This document shows positions 51,301 to 64,000 of a DNA stretch of 64,000 nucleotides, piece by piece. This DNA comes from Pipra filicauda (Eukaryota; Chordata; Aves; Passeriformes; Pipridae): NCBI RefSeq assembly GCF_003945595.2, contig NW_024104084.1, positions 186,001 to 250,000 on the forward strand, given 5' to 3'. The first letter of the stretch is position 1. Each line of letters begins with the position of its first letter. A model generated the notes under the pieces. It did no database searches, was not told the DNA's origin, and saw only the letters and a list, made by a program, of their open reading frames with translations. A program made the translations under genes and the position numbers.

Positions 51301-51409
51301 ATGGTAAAATTTGTCTTACGCAAGAACTATATTGTATTTATTTTGATTGCTAATTGTTATTTTCTTTTATGCTGGCATAATAATATAAATAACTTGTAGG
51401 CTGTTTGGT

Positions 51410-51437
51410 ATTCAAGACTGTTACCATAGTCTTGAAT
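51410..51437. repeat. Short inverted repeat
   Basis: ATTCAAGACT and AGTCTTGAAT are perfect complements around an 8-nt spacer. Chance is possible at this length. Confidence 0.7.
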
Positions 51438-54400
51438 CCTTTTGTATATGTATTTTATAATTAAGGCTTAGTCATTTACAGTTGTTTTCAGGTTGAAGTG
51501 TCAATCTATAGGTTTGCACATCGCTAAGTGTCTTACAGTGAATGAAATCTAACAAAAGGGCTTGTTTTCTTTTAATAATGATATGGAAAGGGAACTATCA
51601 CAGTCATTTTGCAAAAGCAAAGTGAGGCATGAGTGAGTAAACTGTCACATTAGTATATGGATGTTTGTGTGGTTAAATCAGAACTTGAACTCTGCTCTCC
51701 CATGGGCCAAGCTAACGGCTGATTTTCCCCCGACTGTTTTCCCCACTTCATTTATAAGCAAACGTACCATCTATCTACAGCACATGCACATGCCGTTCAG
51801 ACTTGCTGTGATCAACATGTTATGAAACAACAGACTAGTTTGGAGTGTTTAGGGCTGTTAGGATTTTGCATGGCTGCTCCACTTCCCAGTGGAGTTGTAT
51901 TATCCTAGATTTGCTTTAATGCTTTTTGCAAACAGAGGAGACACTGGAGAGACTTGCAAAAATGCAAGCCCTGTAACAGTTCATTGGGAAGCAAAGAAGG
52001 ATGCCTTGCTAACCAGACTGACTGTAACTGTTCAGCTGAACGATCTTGTCACTCCTACGGTTGCTCTCAATATTTGATGGCTGGCCATGTATGGCATGCC
52101 TCATCACACCATCTCTGGAGGCACTGCATCGGGAAATTTGAAAAGATGCCACTCTTCTTGAAGGATACTGCTGCTGATTGAATGGTGAGGCTATTTATAG
52201 GTTCTCATTACACGTTTCAGGCTTATTAACTTCCCGGATACATTGAAAATTAAAAGAAGACAAAAATATGCGTAGGTTTGTGCCACACAAGGCCCAAAGG
52301 GCCGCTGTATTTTGTGACTGACCTGTGGTCACATACCTACAAATGTGGAACAAAAATCATTAAATGAAAGAGGATGTTATTCCCCCACACCCATGTACAT
52401 AATTCCACTTGATGGCTGCCCAGACTGGAATCTTGCTGCAGTCATCAGTGACTCTCCCACACACCTTAGGACCAAAATATATTCTCTATTTCACTTAAGT
52501 TTCTAAATTTTTCACAAAATAGAAAGACCATCCCACCACTTTATGGCAGAGGGAGTTAAAATGAGTGTAGATGAGATTAACAACCCTGCTGCTCTGACCT
52601 ATGGTCAGAAAGCCGAGGGAGTAGAGAAAGAACAGCAGCTGAGTGTGAATATCTGCCAGCTCAGAGCTTTTGCCTCTGGGACACTTCTGAGAAATTTTAA
52701 AAGCAAACTTAAAGAGAAGGTGCCTGGCACCCATCAAGACATCAAGAAAAACTTGTTTGTTTGTGTTAGGAATTTGCTAAAATAAATTTGCATAGGAATT
52801 TCTGTATCTATGTTTTATTTTAGTTGGAGCAAATTTTAAATCCAGATTAGCAGAAGTCAGGTAAACTTGGTGACATAAGCAGGTAGCTATTGAAGTTGAT
52901 GGCTATTGGTTTAGGGCTACATTATTAGTGATTTAACAGCTTTTACCACTTTCCATGTTTTCTCTGTACTCTTTAAACAGTGTTGGAATGAAGGAGGAAA
53001 AAACAGCTCAGGAAAAAAAGAAAGGTTTTTTTAGCCTTTGACAGTGAAAGCAATGATTTGTAGTTCTGGGCTCAAAAGCACACAGATAATAGCTCAGACA
53101 TTTAGACTAATCTGAAGTTAGACATTTCATATAAATGTCCCACCCCTTTGTAATGGATGCTTCTGTATTTTAAATTCTTTTCTTTATTGAATAATGAAAA
53201 ATCTGGTCTTCAGCTAACCTTGGTAAAAAATTTGGCAATAAATACATAGTTAAGTTCTAAAATGTTAATAGCTGTGCAAATAGTTACTGCTGTCTAAATG
53301 AGTGACCATTTAATGAATCACTTCCACCAAAAAGGTCAATGTAGCAAGTCCCATGTGCATCATGTTATTACAACTTACCAGCAAATGACCACATTAATAT
53401 TAACTGACAGATTGCAGACCTTTATGTTTATGTACAGTGGGTTTCTGGAAAGTGCACTTCTGGGAGGTGTTAGAAAACTTTCTGCCAGCATATCATCCTG
53501 TAAATTGTGCTGTTTTCAGGTCATTACTTGTTAAACGTGTAGACATCTAGTTACAGAGCTTTTTGAATGAGAGGTATGTTAGTGAATAAAGCACACTTGA
53601 CCTGTTCTATCCTAAGTTTTGTCCTAAAAAAAGACAGTATTCGTAGTTCCTCTTGTTTCAGGAGTCTGGGACATGTCACAGATAGGTGTTCTTGTCAGGC
53701 AGACCCATGATAGCTCTGAAATGTACACTGAGGTGTGCACTGAGGTCATAGACTGTCTGAGACAGAGGCAATATCAAAGTTTGATAACCCTATGATGCTG
53801 ATGCTTGCAGTCTCTCTGATAAGGGTGAGTGCATGAAGTTGGATTTCTGAATTAAGAATATAGTATCAAGCTTGTACTGGAACCTGTCATACCACCATGG
53901 TACAGTATTCCCTCACTGAGGGTGGACATTCCCTCACGTTCACCAGCGTTCTTAGTTCTTAGTAACATTGAGTCACTTACACAGGAACCTCAACTATCCT
54001 AGTAAAGACAGGACTAAGGATGTGCCTAAGCAAGGGCCAGGGCACAGGCTTGGGCTCTGTCCTGCAGAGGAAGAGGCAGGAGGGTTCTTGACTTTGCAGA
54101 TTGTAGGAGTCCAAGCACTGCTCCTGTTCATATGCTGTCATGTGGCTGTGAGGATGCCACAGCAACAGTGTTGCTCGGAGAGAAGGGGTGAGGATGAATT
54201 CAGCTCATTCCACATGGGAATTTTTCTCCTCATCCAAGGTCTCTACACCCAACCTCTTCTTCAGTCTTTTCATTTTGTCTGCCTTCAATGGTCTGCTTAG
54301 ACCTCTCAACTTTCAGACCTATAAGACACTCAAGCTCGAGACAGGAAAATCAGGCACACAAACACCTTGGGTCAATGTTCTTGCAGATCTCCAAGAAAGT

Positions 54401-54899
54401 TGATTCACTCCTGATCACTGATAAGTCATTCTTACCTCCTCAGAAATTTACTGAATATCATGAAGAGCTGGGAAAGTGGTTAGGAAGTTAAGCCCTTGTA
54501 CTCTTTTGAAGAGAAGACCACCACCACCCACCTCACCGCCTTTTCAGAGAGTGTAGAGAGGAAAAGTGCTATTAAAAAAAATGCCTACTTGCTGGTGTCC
54601 TTTTAAATTATGTAAAGCCAATTTCTTGTAATATTGTCACTGAACAAATAATCAGTTCGTTGAGGAAGATTTGTGGCTGCAATTATTTATTCATTTTAAT
54701 GTTTGTTATTAAGCCTTCCTCTTGCTGTTTGCACCCATTATATGATGAAAGATCAATATGAAGAAGATGAGGAAGTGCAGAAATGATGGTTAATTATTGA
54801 GGAGTAAGGAGGAGAAGAGAAGACTTGGTACAAATGCCTGCGAGACCTACGACCAGTGCCCTAGTCTTTTTGCTGATATTAGCCTTTGTTTTACAGTGT

Positions 54900-54985
54900 G
54901 GTGTTTTGTTGTTATTGTTGTTGTTTGTTTGTTTGGAGTTTTTTTGTGGTTGTTATTGTTGTTGCTCTTTTTATTTTTCAATCAG
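54900..54985 (+). repeat. GT-biased T-rich tract
   Basis: GTTGTTATTGTTGTTGTTTGTTTGTTTGG-like sequence, quoted in parts: GTTGTTGTTTGTTTGTTTGG near 54917. It accounts for the Leu/Val/Phe-rich open frames here. Confidence 0.9.
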
Positions 54986-55059
54986 AACAGTGGAGTTAAC
55001 ACTTGAGACAAGTTTTATCGTGCTTTTCTAATACACTCAATAGCTGGGATTGAATTAGG

Positions 55060-55265
55060 AGAAGCAGTGGTTCCAAGTAGACAGAAGGAGCCTGCAGTCA
55101 GGAAACAAGGTTTTGGCTTTTTTTTCCCCCCAATTTAAGAAGTTACTGACTATGTAACTTGTTTCACATCTTCTTTTATTCCTGTAAAACAGGAATAAAG
55201 CAGGTGTAAAACAGCAGGACTCACTCTTACCTTCTTCTTTAGTATTTTGTAATCTAAAAATGAAA
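55060..55265 (+). mobile_element. MIR-type SINE, most complete copy
   Basis: Both ends of the family are visible. The 5' part has 'AGCAGTGGTTCCAAGTAGAC' and 'GAGCCTGCAGTCAGGAAACA', resembling the tRNA-derived head and its following segment. Then come 'GTTACTGACTATGTAACTTG', 'TTTCACATCTTC' and 'CCTGTAAAACAGGAATAAAG'. A T/C run (55119-55131) interrupts it. The order and spacing match a sauropsid MIR-type SINE. It is inactive. Confidence 0.72.
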
Positions 55266-57655
55266 AGTAATGTATCTTTACCATAATCACAGGTATGTAT
55301 TTACATCCCTGTGTTCATTTCCACATATATATGCATATAGAAAAACATATAGAAAAATATGAATATTTTATAACTTAGATTAAATTGTGTCATTGCTACC
55401 CAGGATTAACAGACATAAAAATCTTGGAGATACATTACCATTATTTCCATTTATGTAGCTGTGTAGAGGTAATATGCATTCCAACCACTGCTTTCAAAAT
55501 AGAACTGTATCTGTTAAATGCGATTTTTCTCCAGTAAAAATTTTATTTTTTAGCTGATACAATATTTGGTACTTGGTAACAGTTTGTCTTGGGTAATATC
55601 TCCTGATATTAGGATCCTCACTTTAATATTTTAGTTGAGGCTGCAGAGAGTGTTTTTTGTGTCTAGTATCAAACCGGTGTCACAGTCTGCAACGCGATAG
55701 ACTGCTCAGAGAAGTCTTAAATGGACAACACCAGTATTCAGCTGTGAGCACTCATGTATCATAACAAATCTGGTGTGTGCAAGGGCTACTCAAGTGGGAG
55801 AAAACCTGAAAGTAGGTCTATGTTCAAGATTTTATATAGCTCTCAAGGGTCTCTGTCTAAATGCTTGCAAAATCCATCATATAGCTTCAGGCCAGCCCTG
55901 AAACTTGCCTTTAGTGAAAATCTCCCACACCCTAGATATTAGTACATACAGATGACAGGTAACTATGGTAAATATCTCTAAGAGTCACTTTCTGTTAATG
56001 CAGAGCCAGTAACTCTATTAAAATGACAAAAATAATCATGCCTCTGAAATCATCCTCTCTCATGCTACATGTCTGCAAAACTTTTGCCAGAGCCGCCTTC
56101 TTTTCTAACTGCTTTTCACCTGGCTTCCTGCCATGGTTGAGGAAAAAATAGTTCACAAAATGGCACAAATTCGTTGCCTTTTTTTTTTTTTTTTTTACAC
56201 TTTATGAAGAACATTTAATAGTAATAAAAAATCCTTAATTGCAGTGTGCCCATATAGGTTTTCCCGCTCATCCAGATTCCGACCTGAAGAAAGATATTCC
56301 CTTCAGTACTACTTCTTTCAGGCATTCACTTCCTTGAGTTACATTAACTTACGGATATGCTGAATTTCACAATGAGAATAAAGCCATTTTTAATAATATC
56401 AATTACTTTATAGTGTCATTTGCACCGTGTTCAGCATGATATTTTTGCTGCCTCTGACAACAGTGAGACTGAAAGTACCTACAAATGCATATTTGGAGAA
56501 GCAGTTTTCTGTCTAGTCTGTAAAATTGGGTATCATAGAGCAAGACAGCAATTTATGCCTATAGCAATGCACCTAATACTTAGCTATACTGTTTCATTCT
56601 TGTGAGTCATCCTATTTGACTTATATAAGTAAATCTGATACATCAGTGTTTACAGTATTAAGGCTTTAACAACAGTAGCAGAAACCCTGGATATTGTCAG
56701 AAAAGATAAATCCATCTCATTTGCTTTACTAAATGCTGCCTGGCAAGCAGAGTTATAGAATTTAGCAGCATAAGGCACAAAATGGTTGGAAACAAATCTG
56801 AAGCTCTGGAGATCACTCACAGAACTGAGTGCATTTCAACATACAGGTAGTTGTCTGAAGTGCCCCATAAATCTCATTCCGGTGAAAATATTGTGTGATT
56901 ATTTTTTCCTTGCATACATATTTGAATAAAATAGAAGTCTTCATTTTAAAAAGTTTATGTCTAATTTTAGGTCTTCTGTTTTGTTCGTTTGGGTTTTTTT
57001 TCATTCTTTAGTGAATCGAGTTCCTGTAACAAAAACACAAGTTGGAAGAAATACGTGTCTTGGCAAAGTTAAGAGCTACAGAGAAGAGCAAGACATTGTT
57101 CTTCATTTTACTATGCACTTTGCCTTGAAACTTACTGACTGCTTAAATCATCTCAGCTACACAGAAACCTTTAGCAATAAAATAAAAACTGTATTAAGCA
57201 CTAAATTTTATGCATAACTGGTATTTTTCATTGACAGAGAGTTTATGAAAGTTGTCAGCTTCTGAGTCCAATTTATATGAAGGTAATCATAATCTGAGGG
57301 CATATGAATTGAACTAGTCAGAAATGGTGCAAATAAAATTAACAAATTTATTAATTTTTCTTCCCCCTCTAAAGCTCCTCTTGCTGTTTTCCACAGTCTT
57401 GGCAAGGAATGAATAGAAAGCTGAACACAGAAGTTTAGTCTCTCCATTAAGTAGAAACTTCCTGCTGGGATTTGAGGAAAAGACTGGCATAAAAATAGGT
57501 AACCATTTAGCTTCTGGGCTGCTTGGCCTTTCTAGCTCAAAGCAAGCACAGGGCCAGAGGTTATGTATTATTCATTTTTCAATTGGACTCAGTGGAGAAA
57601 TTTGAGAGTTTACTACATAAATATGTTAAATTTAAATACATCATGCATTTCCATA
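55266..57655. other. Unique non-coding DNA
   Basis: No gene was recognised. A T run at about 56179-56196 and short open frames without domains are present. Confidence 0.5.
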
Positions 57656-57659
57656 GAAC

Positions 57660-57860
57660 TCACTGAGGCCCAGATTCATCATTTCCTCCCAGTTCAACAA
57701 ACCGCTTTAAAATATGCTTAAATTGACTTCAACAGAGCTGTAAGCACTTACTGAAAGTTCAGTGTGTCCTTAAACGATTTGGAGAATGAGGACCATCTGC
57801 ATATGTGTTAAGTGCTTTGCTGAATGTGGTAAGTATCCAATCCAGGGCCCCAGGAAATCC
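57660..57860. mobile_element. Possible ancient hAT-like MITE
   Basis: The segment reads 'AGGCCCAGATTCATCATTTC', 'TGCTTAAATTGACTTCAACA', 'GAGCTGTAAGCACTTACTGA' and 'GTTAAGTGCTTTGCTGAATG', ending near CCAGGGCCCC. This order resembles the palindromic DNA-transposon fossils widespread in sauropsid genomes (GGGCC ends; TTGACTTCAATGG-type middle). Family assignment is from memory and tentative. Confidence 0.45.
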
Positions 57861-59330
57861 AAGAGGTTTCTCTTTTGATGTCACTGGGCCTCAGATTTAC
57901 TCTTAATGCTTGGATATTACCGGTTCAGAGCTCTCTTGTTCCTTCCTTGAAAGGAGATGACATTCAGCCTTTCACAGCGATGCCCTACGCTTTGCATTTG
58001 AAAGCCCTGGACAGCTTTCTGAGACTTCTTACTTAACGGTGTCTGTGGGGCTTGTTGCGGTTATGATTTTAAAATGCTCTGCTCAAAAGTGACAACCAGC
58101 ACAACAAGAATAGCAATTCCTATTGAAACAGACTGAAACATACAGGGCTGTTGTACCATAGACAACGGGGCTTTTGTGCAAGGTGGGAAATTTCATGTTA
58201 TTGCACACTCAGTGATGCATTTCTGACAAAAGGGACTTTTTGTACGGCTATTTATTACCAGGATGATTACAGATATTATAGTCTGAATTTAAGAATGTGG
58301 TGAATAAACCACATTATGTGTCAGACCCTCTCTTTCTATGGTCAGATGAGGTGAGAGCAATCTATGCTTTAGCCATTTCCCTGACCCACATTAAAGTTAC
58401 ATGTGGGACTATTGAATTATGTTCTATAATCCTGATTTTGAAGGCAATTTCATTATTACTTATTTCGGCACCTTTTTCTTTTAATGACCTCTTCTTTTTT
58501 TCCCCGTACTTATTTGTAAGACTGTTTATACTACCCATGAGACAATAAGATATTTAAATTCTCCCTGAGACATGTCCTTTTCTACAACATCCTGAAGAAA
58601 ATTATCCACAGAAGCAGTTTTGTCCTTCTGAATCCTCATTCTACTCTGGCTCAGAATGAAACTTCAATAAACCCCTCTTGTTTTATTATAGCACACCAAT
58701 ATGGTAGTTATTAATCATTCTCTAAATCATTCTTCATAATATATGTGGAAAGGGCACAAACCTAGATTCCACTGAAAAAGTTAGGACTGTGAGACATCAA
58801 CAAAATATTTGCTAAATGAAAGAACAACTGGTTAACAAATAAAAGAAAATAAACTGAGCCTATTAAAAAAAAAATAACTAAGTAAAAGAAGAGAGAACTC
58901 TTGATTTTTTTCAGAAATGCCCATTCAAGTCACAGGTACAGAAAAAGAAAAGCAGAATCTGAGGGGGGCAGCAGTATCATGCCAATCACAAAATTAACAA
59001 GCAAAGAAACACCACTCAGTGCTCCCATGCCGTGCTTCCCTGCAAAGAGACAAGGCTGTTTTTACAGAGTAGGGCAGGCACTGCATTGGGAAGAAAGACT
59101 GTGGCATATTACACAGAGCTGTAGTATCCACACTGGGCATTTAGTCTTAAGTGCAGAGAAGACTCAAAAAAAAAAAATGACCTAAGGGCTGGAAGAAATG
59201 TTTTTAAATAGAAAATGTAAATGTAAAGAGGAGAAAATACTAGAAATTTGAAAATTTGTTTCATTGAACAGAGAAAGGTGACAGTCAATGTCTGAACACT
59301 AAATTAAATTCAAGTGATAAATCAGGCTCA
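57861..59330. other. Unique non-coding DNA
   Basis: No gene was recognised. The 94-codon open frame at 58901-59185 is Lys/Ser-rich near its start and lacks a domain. Confidence 0.5.
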
Positions 59331-59334
59331 CAGT

Positions 59335-59572
59335 TTTAACAAGCCTAGATAAAAGAAATGTTGGAACAAACTGCCAAAGGGAATGGTAGTTTTTCCTGGT
59401 GGGTTTAATTTAACACCACAGACTTTTCTAGACAATGTTTGCCATAGTGTAGGCTGCTATACTAAATATAGAAACAACTAGATAAAAGATAAGGAAATTA
59501 TTAGTGTAGAATGTGGGACAAGAAAAATGAATTATTCTACTGGGTTTGAATTTTTTTCTATGATCTTATGGC
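59335..59572 (+). mobile_element. Very old CR1-like LINE 3' remnant
   Basis: 'GTTGGAACAAACTGCCAAAG' and 'GGAATGGTAGTTTTTCC' match the 'HW..LP' equivalent of ancient CR1 elements. 'CACAGACTTTTCTAGACAAT' follows, and a degenerate end 'TTCTATGATCTTATGG' sits at about the right distance. Much more decayed than the other CR1 copies here. Confidence 0.45.
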
Positions 59573-62500
59573 TACCACATGATCTGAGGTTTTTAAAACT
59601 TTATTTATAATGAGAAAATAGAGTGGTGCAGTCTATTTGCTTTATTAAATTAAGGACTTGACTTGATTCCAATCTGTAAGTGGGAATTTAAAAAAAACCA
59701 AACCACCATGGAAACAACAAAACCAAACAAAAGAATAACCATGACTAAGTTGTTGAAAGCTGAAACTTCAAATTTTGGGTTGGAAATAGGGATGGAAGGA
59801 CAGAAAGGGAGTTAAGGATGATTATTCAAATGTTTGGTTTACCAGCATGCTAGAGTCTGTGTTGCTTTAACTCTTTATGCAAAGACTGTAATGTTTTTCT
59901 AAAAGGTGTAATACAAAAATTGGCTTAACCTGTGGCTCACAAGGGATCATATGATGCTGCTAGAAGCATCCCTTTCAACATTAGAGAATTTCAAATACCG
60001 ATACCACTCTTAAAAATCTCTAAACTACTACAATAAAACACAATCCTAGCCTGCTTTACTAACAATAATTATTATTTGCAAAATGTTTACAAAGTAGCAA
60101 CCATCTGTCACAGAAGTGTGACATACTCACATATATATACATGTTTAATTTAAAATAGCTGTACCTACACCATTTTTACAGTGATGCATTAACACAGAAT
60201 GAAAGGCCTATTAGCACAGTTTGGCAGGAGAAGAATCACAATACTACACTATCTTTTCTCTTCTATATCTGCAATTTTTCTAGGCTTTGAGACTTGTTTC
60301 TATTTTTAATCTACTTCTACAATAAAAAAATGATAACCACTTGTGTTATGTTATGAGCTCTACTCCAAAGGGTTCTTGTTCATTTCCAGATAAATATAAT
60401 TTTCTGTTGTTGATTATTTGGATATAGAGGTTAAGAATAATACAGATAAGCTCCTATGCCACATGGAAATATGGCAAGATCATTCCTGGGGTTTATGCTG
60501 AAATCATTTCAAGTGCTTAAAGCAATGATGCAAATGTCAGATGGAGTAAGCCGAACAGGTTTTTCAAACTCACTTTGTTGTCAGGCACCCCAAATGCATG
60601 TTTGAGAGCAGCATCTTGGTTTGCAAGCTCAGAATCACACTTCGGATTACGGAACAACATCTGCTGTATTCAGGAGCTGTGCTGGAATTTAAGACAGATT
60701 TATTCAATGCAAATTATTTGGGTTAATCGCATCATACCCACCTGTGATGATTAAGTATAATCCAGCTTCAACTCAGTGTTGAAGCTTCCACCTTATAAAG
60801 TAAGAGGTTCAGTCCAGGCCATAAAGAGGCAGCTGTGAAGTTTAGGAGATTGTAATACAAGTTTTTAATTTAAATTGTTAAAATTTAACAGAAATTATAT
60901 CTTCCCCACCAACCCAAGTCACTTCTAGTCTTCTATAACAAACAAAAACATTCCCTTTTTCTAAATTTTAATGGGAATGCTAAAAGAAAGTTAATCAGGG
61001 CAAATTAACCAACTCTATGATTCTAGTCCACTCTAACCAACGTACATTCTTAGTTTGGAAGCAATGACAAAATTCCCCATCCCCTCATAGTCAGTGGTCA
61101 AAATACTGAATAAATTATCTTGTTTATCTTAATGTAAAATTAACTTTGATTAGTTTAATACATTCTAGTTGCCTTGATTTTTCTTGGTCATTTGTGACAT
61201 CATACACATTTTTCTCAGATATTTTGAGATTTGGAAATATTAAAGAAAAAATATAAAGTTTAGATTCAGGTATCAGTACCTATAGAATTAAAACAAAGAT
61301 CTGATCATTCACTGATTGATCATTCACTGAAAGAAATTAAATTTTATTCACTTTAAAAAAAAAAAAGAGAAACAAAGGAAAAAAGGGGGGCAAAAGCATA
61401 ACTCGGCTCACACTGTAATTGGAAAATTACATACTGGACCCCAACCCTTATGATTATGATATCTTTTATGTTCTTGGCCTTCTGATATCAGAGTCTTTCT
61501 CACTCTAAACAAACATGAAGGGGGAAGGAAGAGGAAGGTAGGGAAGTTCAAGAAACATTACCACCAACTTCCAGCACAGCTTTGAGAAACTGACTTTTTT
61601 GATTTAAACACAGTTCAATAAATCAGATTCCATGACCCTCTTGGGGTCAACTTCCAGCCTTCGAGAAAGTGAGATAAAGTGAAAAACTTGAAGATAAAAA
61701 ACAGTTGCTGAAAGCACTTTTCCCTCTCAAACCCTCTTGAGAGCATTTGAGTTTGTAGGCCCTTCTGAGGCTTGCTTTGTATGCATTTTAAAAGATTTTT
61801 GTGTTTTTTTCTTCATTTTTCCCCCACATTTCTCCACTATAGGCTAGCTATCTATTCAGTGACTACCTGTCTCCTTTCCTTTTTTGCTTGGTTCTTGACA
61901 TTTGAAGAAACGCTGCCATGGAACGCTCAAAGACCTTCCTCTGTTCTTATGGATTTTTCAAGCTTATTTTCTGCATATGTATGCAAAAATATGCACACGT
62001 GCATATAAATACAGAGACTAAAAATATACATTTAGCAATAAGCTCATCCAAGAAAGACACACTCAGAAAACCATTATAATTCCCACAGGAGCTTTTAAAT
62101 ATTTATGCAACAATCCATCCCTTTCCACTTGTTCTTTATGGCCACTCCTAAAATCAGGGAATCGATGTTCCAGAAGAACCCAGGATAGTTCCAGTATAAC
62201 TTTACTGATCTTACTTTCTCTAGAAAGCAGTACTAACTCTGTCTTAGCTGTCTAAATATCCTGTTACATTAATTCTTACTAAAGAAGGTCTCTACTTGAT
62301 GTTTCCCTGGTGACTTACCCATTAGATTGCCTCCTCGCTCCTGAGGCGGGAGATATTTAGGGTTACAGCCTGGACTAAGCACAGAGTGATATTACAGTTG
62401 TGCACACACCACAGCATTTGCTCTAGCACTCAGCACAACTTGGCAGGATCCAGCAGTTAAATAATGTGACCACGAAGCAAATGTTGCTTCAAGCCCAGTT

Positions 62501-64000
62501 CATTTCCACTCTTGGGCAATGATGTTAGATGAAGGTTATATACCCAAACTGAAATTCATAATGAAAACAGCCATGTTTCTAAAGTATTCTAAGGATTCTG
62601 AGGTCTAAAGAAGAATGTTAGTATATGAAGTTACACAACAAGCCGTTGCCATTAGGTGATAGAAACATTCTAAACATTTGTACGAATTTCATTTGATTAA
62701 GAAGTTCACATGCAATTAAAGCAAAGAAACAAAACCCTGATACAAAAATAATAATGCTTCAGGGATAGCTCAGTATACAGCTTAAATATGTGTATATCTA
62801 TGTTCCTAAACTCCTCAGTTGCCCTCTGATATTTATTACAGAAATTAAAATACAACTGCTGTTCCAGTTCAACACTTCCAAGACTAAGCAAAGACGTGAT
62901 GTAAAATTATCAAATATCTCATAAGAAAAAAGTGTCCTTTGAATCATAACCAAATTAGGACATTTACAAGCCTTTCAAGCATTTTAAGAAGTTTGTAGAT
63001 GAAAATGACTTTGGCAAACTTCAAGGAACTAACACATCCAGTGTCACTGAACTTGAAACTGTCGGTGAACCAGGTCTGACACATGAATGAGACAAAACTG
63101 AACAAAATTTCACTGTTCTTAGTTGTGAAACTCCAACCAGATCAACCAGTTTCAGTTTTGCCTTCATGATTTTAAAAGTAGGAAAAGTAGGCAGGGGACT
63201 TAAAATTATTCAAGCTAGGTAGAATTCAGAGCAAATATGTGCCTCTGAATCCAGGTTGAGCTAGTCATTGCAAGCTAAATTAATCAGAATGCAACTAGAC
63301 ATACCATTTATATAGCTTTTTCTTTTTGTATCTCTTCTGTTGGAACCACAGTATTATGGACAAAAGAGCCCATCCTTCCTACATTTACATTGTTCTACGT
63401 GATCCATTGGCACTTAAATATTTAAGCCCTGTTTGGTGACACAACTTCTTATAGCCAGAAGCAAAGGTGTAATCCAGTATATTTTCCCAAAAGGAGAAAA
63501 TCTTAGTTCTCTCTTTCCTTCCCTTTCTGCCTTTCCAAAACCTATGTTCTCGTAAAGCTAAGCCACCAAAAATCAATAACAATTAATTAATTTTTCTAAA
63601 AATCCAGACAAAGTCCTTATGTATGCTTTTGTACTTATGAATATTTATGTACAAATGTATATATATACATGCACACATCACACATAAATGAAGCATATTT
63701 ATAATATATGTTGTGTATACATATACTTAATGATACACATTATATATATTTATACATTTTTATAGAGAGAATTTATAGGTTATTTATTTATAGATACATA
63801 ATAAATTTTTACATACAACAGACTGTGTCTCTGTGTGTGAATGTTTATATTTTAATAGCACAAACTTTAATGAGAGGGAGGGCGATGGGAAATGGAACAG
63901 CAACAAGAACACCCAAACATTTGGGAAAGTTTTGGGATGAGAGAAGCTCAGTTAAAATGCCTTTGCGACCTTATATATTGTTGGGTGCAAATGATGCTCT
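59573..64000. other. Unique AT-rich non-coding DNA
   Basis: No gene was recognised. It contains an A/C tract at 59690-59736, a 15-bp duplication at 61304-61331 (GATCATTCACTGA repeated), a poly-A/G-rich run near 61354-61388, and a TA-rich stretch at 63640-63815. Confidence 0.5.
63640..63815. repeat. TA-rich low-complexity stretch
   Basis: Repeated TATATA, ATTTAT and ACATA words with ACACAT interruptions and no fixed period. Confidence 0.8.

Larger units (their letters stand above)
45263..55055. other. Unique non-coding DNA
   Basis: No gene was supported over nearly 10 kb. It includes an exon-like open stretch at 46359-46569, a possible old MITE at 47610-47705, small palindromes near 48322 and 51410, and a T/G tract at 54900-54985. 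Confidence 0.45.

Noticed and set aside
58965..59000. U4 snRNA-like words GCAGTATCAT and GCCAAT
   Set aside because: The match is under 20 bases with no continuing stem sequence, so chance is likelier than a snRNA pseudogene.

Overview
The window looks like avian nuclear DNA. It is AT-rich, and its recognisable repeats are the bird/sauropsid set: seven CR1 LINE pieces of several ages, some still ending in the octamer tail typical of CR1 (ATTCTATG or ATTCTGTG repeats), two bird-type endogenous-retrovirus LTRs, and old MIR-type SINEs. All calls were made by reading the sequence; no database search was possible, so species and repeat subfamily names are left open.

No host protein-coding gene could be supported. 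The open frames are short and lack recognisable domains. The only convincing protein homology is to reverse transcriptases of non-LTR retrotransposons, in decayed CR1 copies and one non-CR1 LINE fragment. I found no tRNA, rRNA, CRISPR array, operon or prokaryotic feature. The window is best read as a gene desert or a very large intron.

Layout. 1-4.6 kb: unique DNA with a short, unassigned coding-like stretch at 2.3-2.8 kb. 4.66-5.25 kb: CR1 3' fragment. 5.76-6.39 kb: minus-strand tail of a non-CR1 LINE with a zinc-finger-like C terminus. 6.4-16.5 kb: mostly unique, with two CR1 scraps and microsatellites. 16.5-16.9 kb: MIR-type SINE followed by a degenerate minisatellite. 17-28 kb: unique, with a second SINE (minus strand) at 25.7 kb and long GT/CA-biased low-complexity tracts. 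28.1-28.7 kb: SINE, poly-A and CR1 side by side. 34.3-34.7 kb: minus-strand CR1. 37.5-45.3 kb: the transposon-dense part, with a 2.1-kb CR1 carrying most of a broken reverse transcriptase, a solo LTR with a perfect 5-bp target duplication that was itself split by a CR1, a near-perfect hairpin, and a second LTR in reverse orientation. 45-64 kb: mostly unique, with one more SINE, a possible sauropsid MITE and one very old CR1 remnant.

The most interesting items are the 24-bp-arm hairpin at 44.15-44.20 kb (microRNA-like or MITE), the nested LTR/CR1 insertion with intact target duplication, the non-CR1 LINE tail with a 155-codon open frame, and the SINE-associated minisatellite. I did not find evidence for a new multi-gene system.
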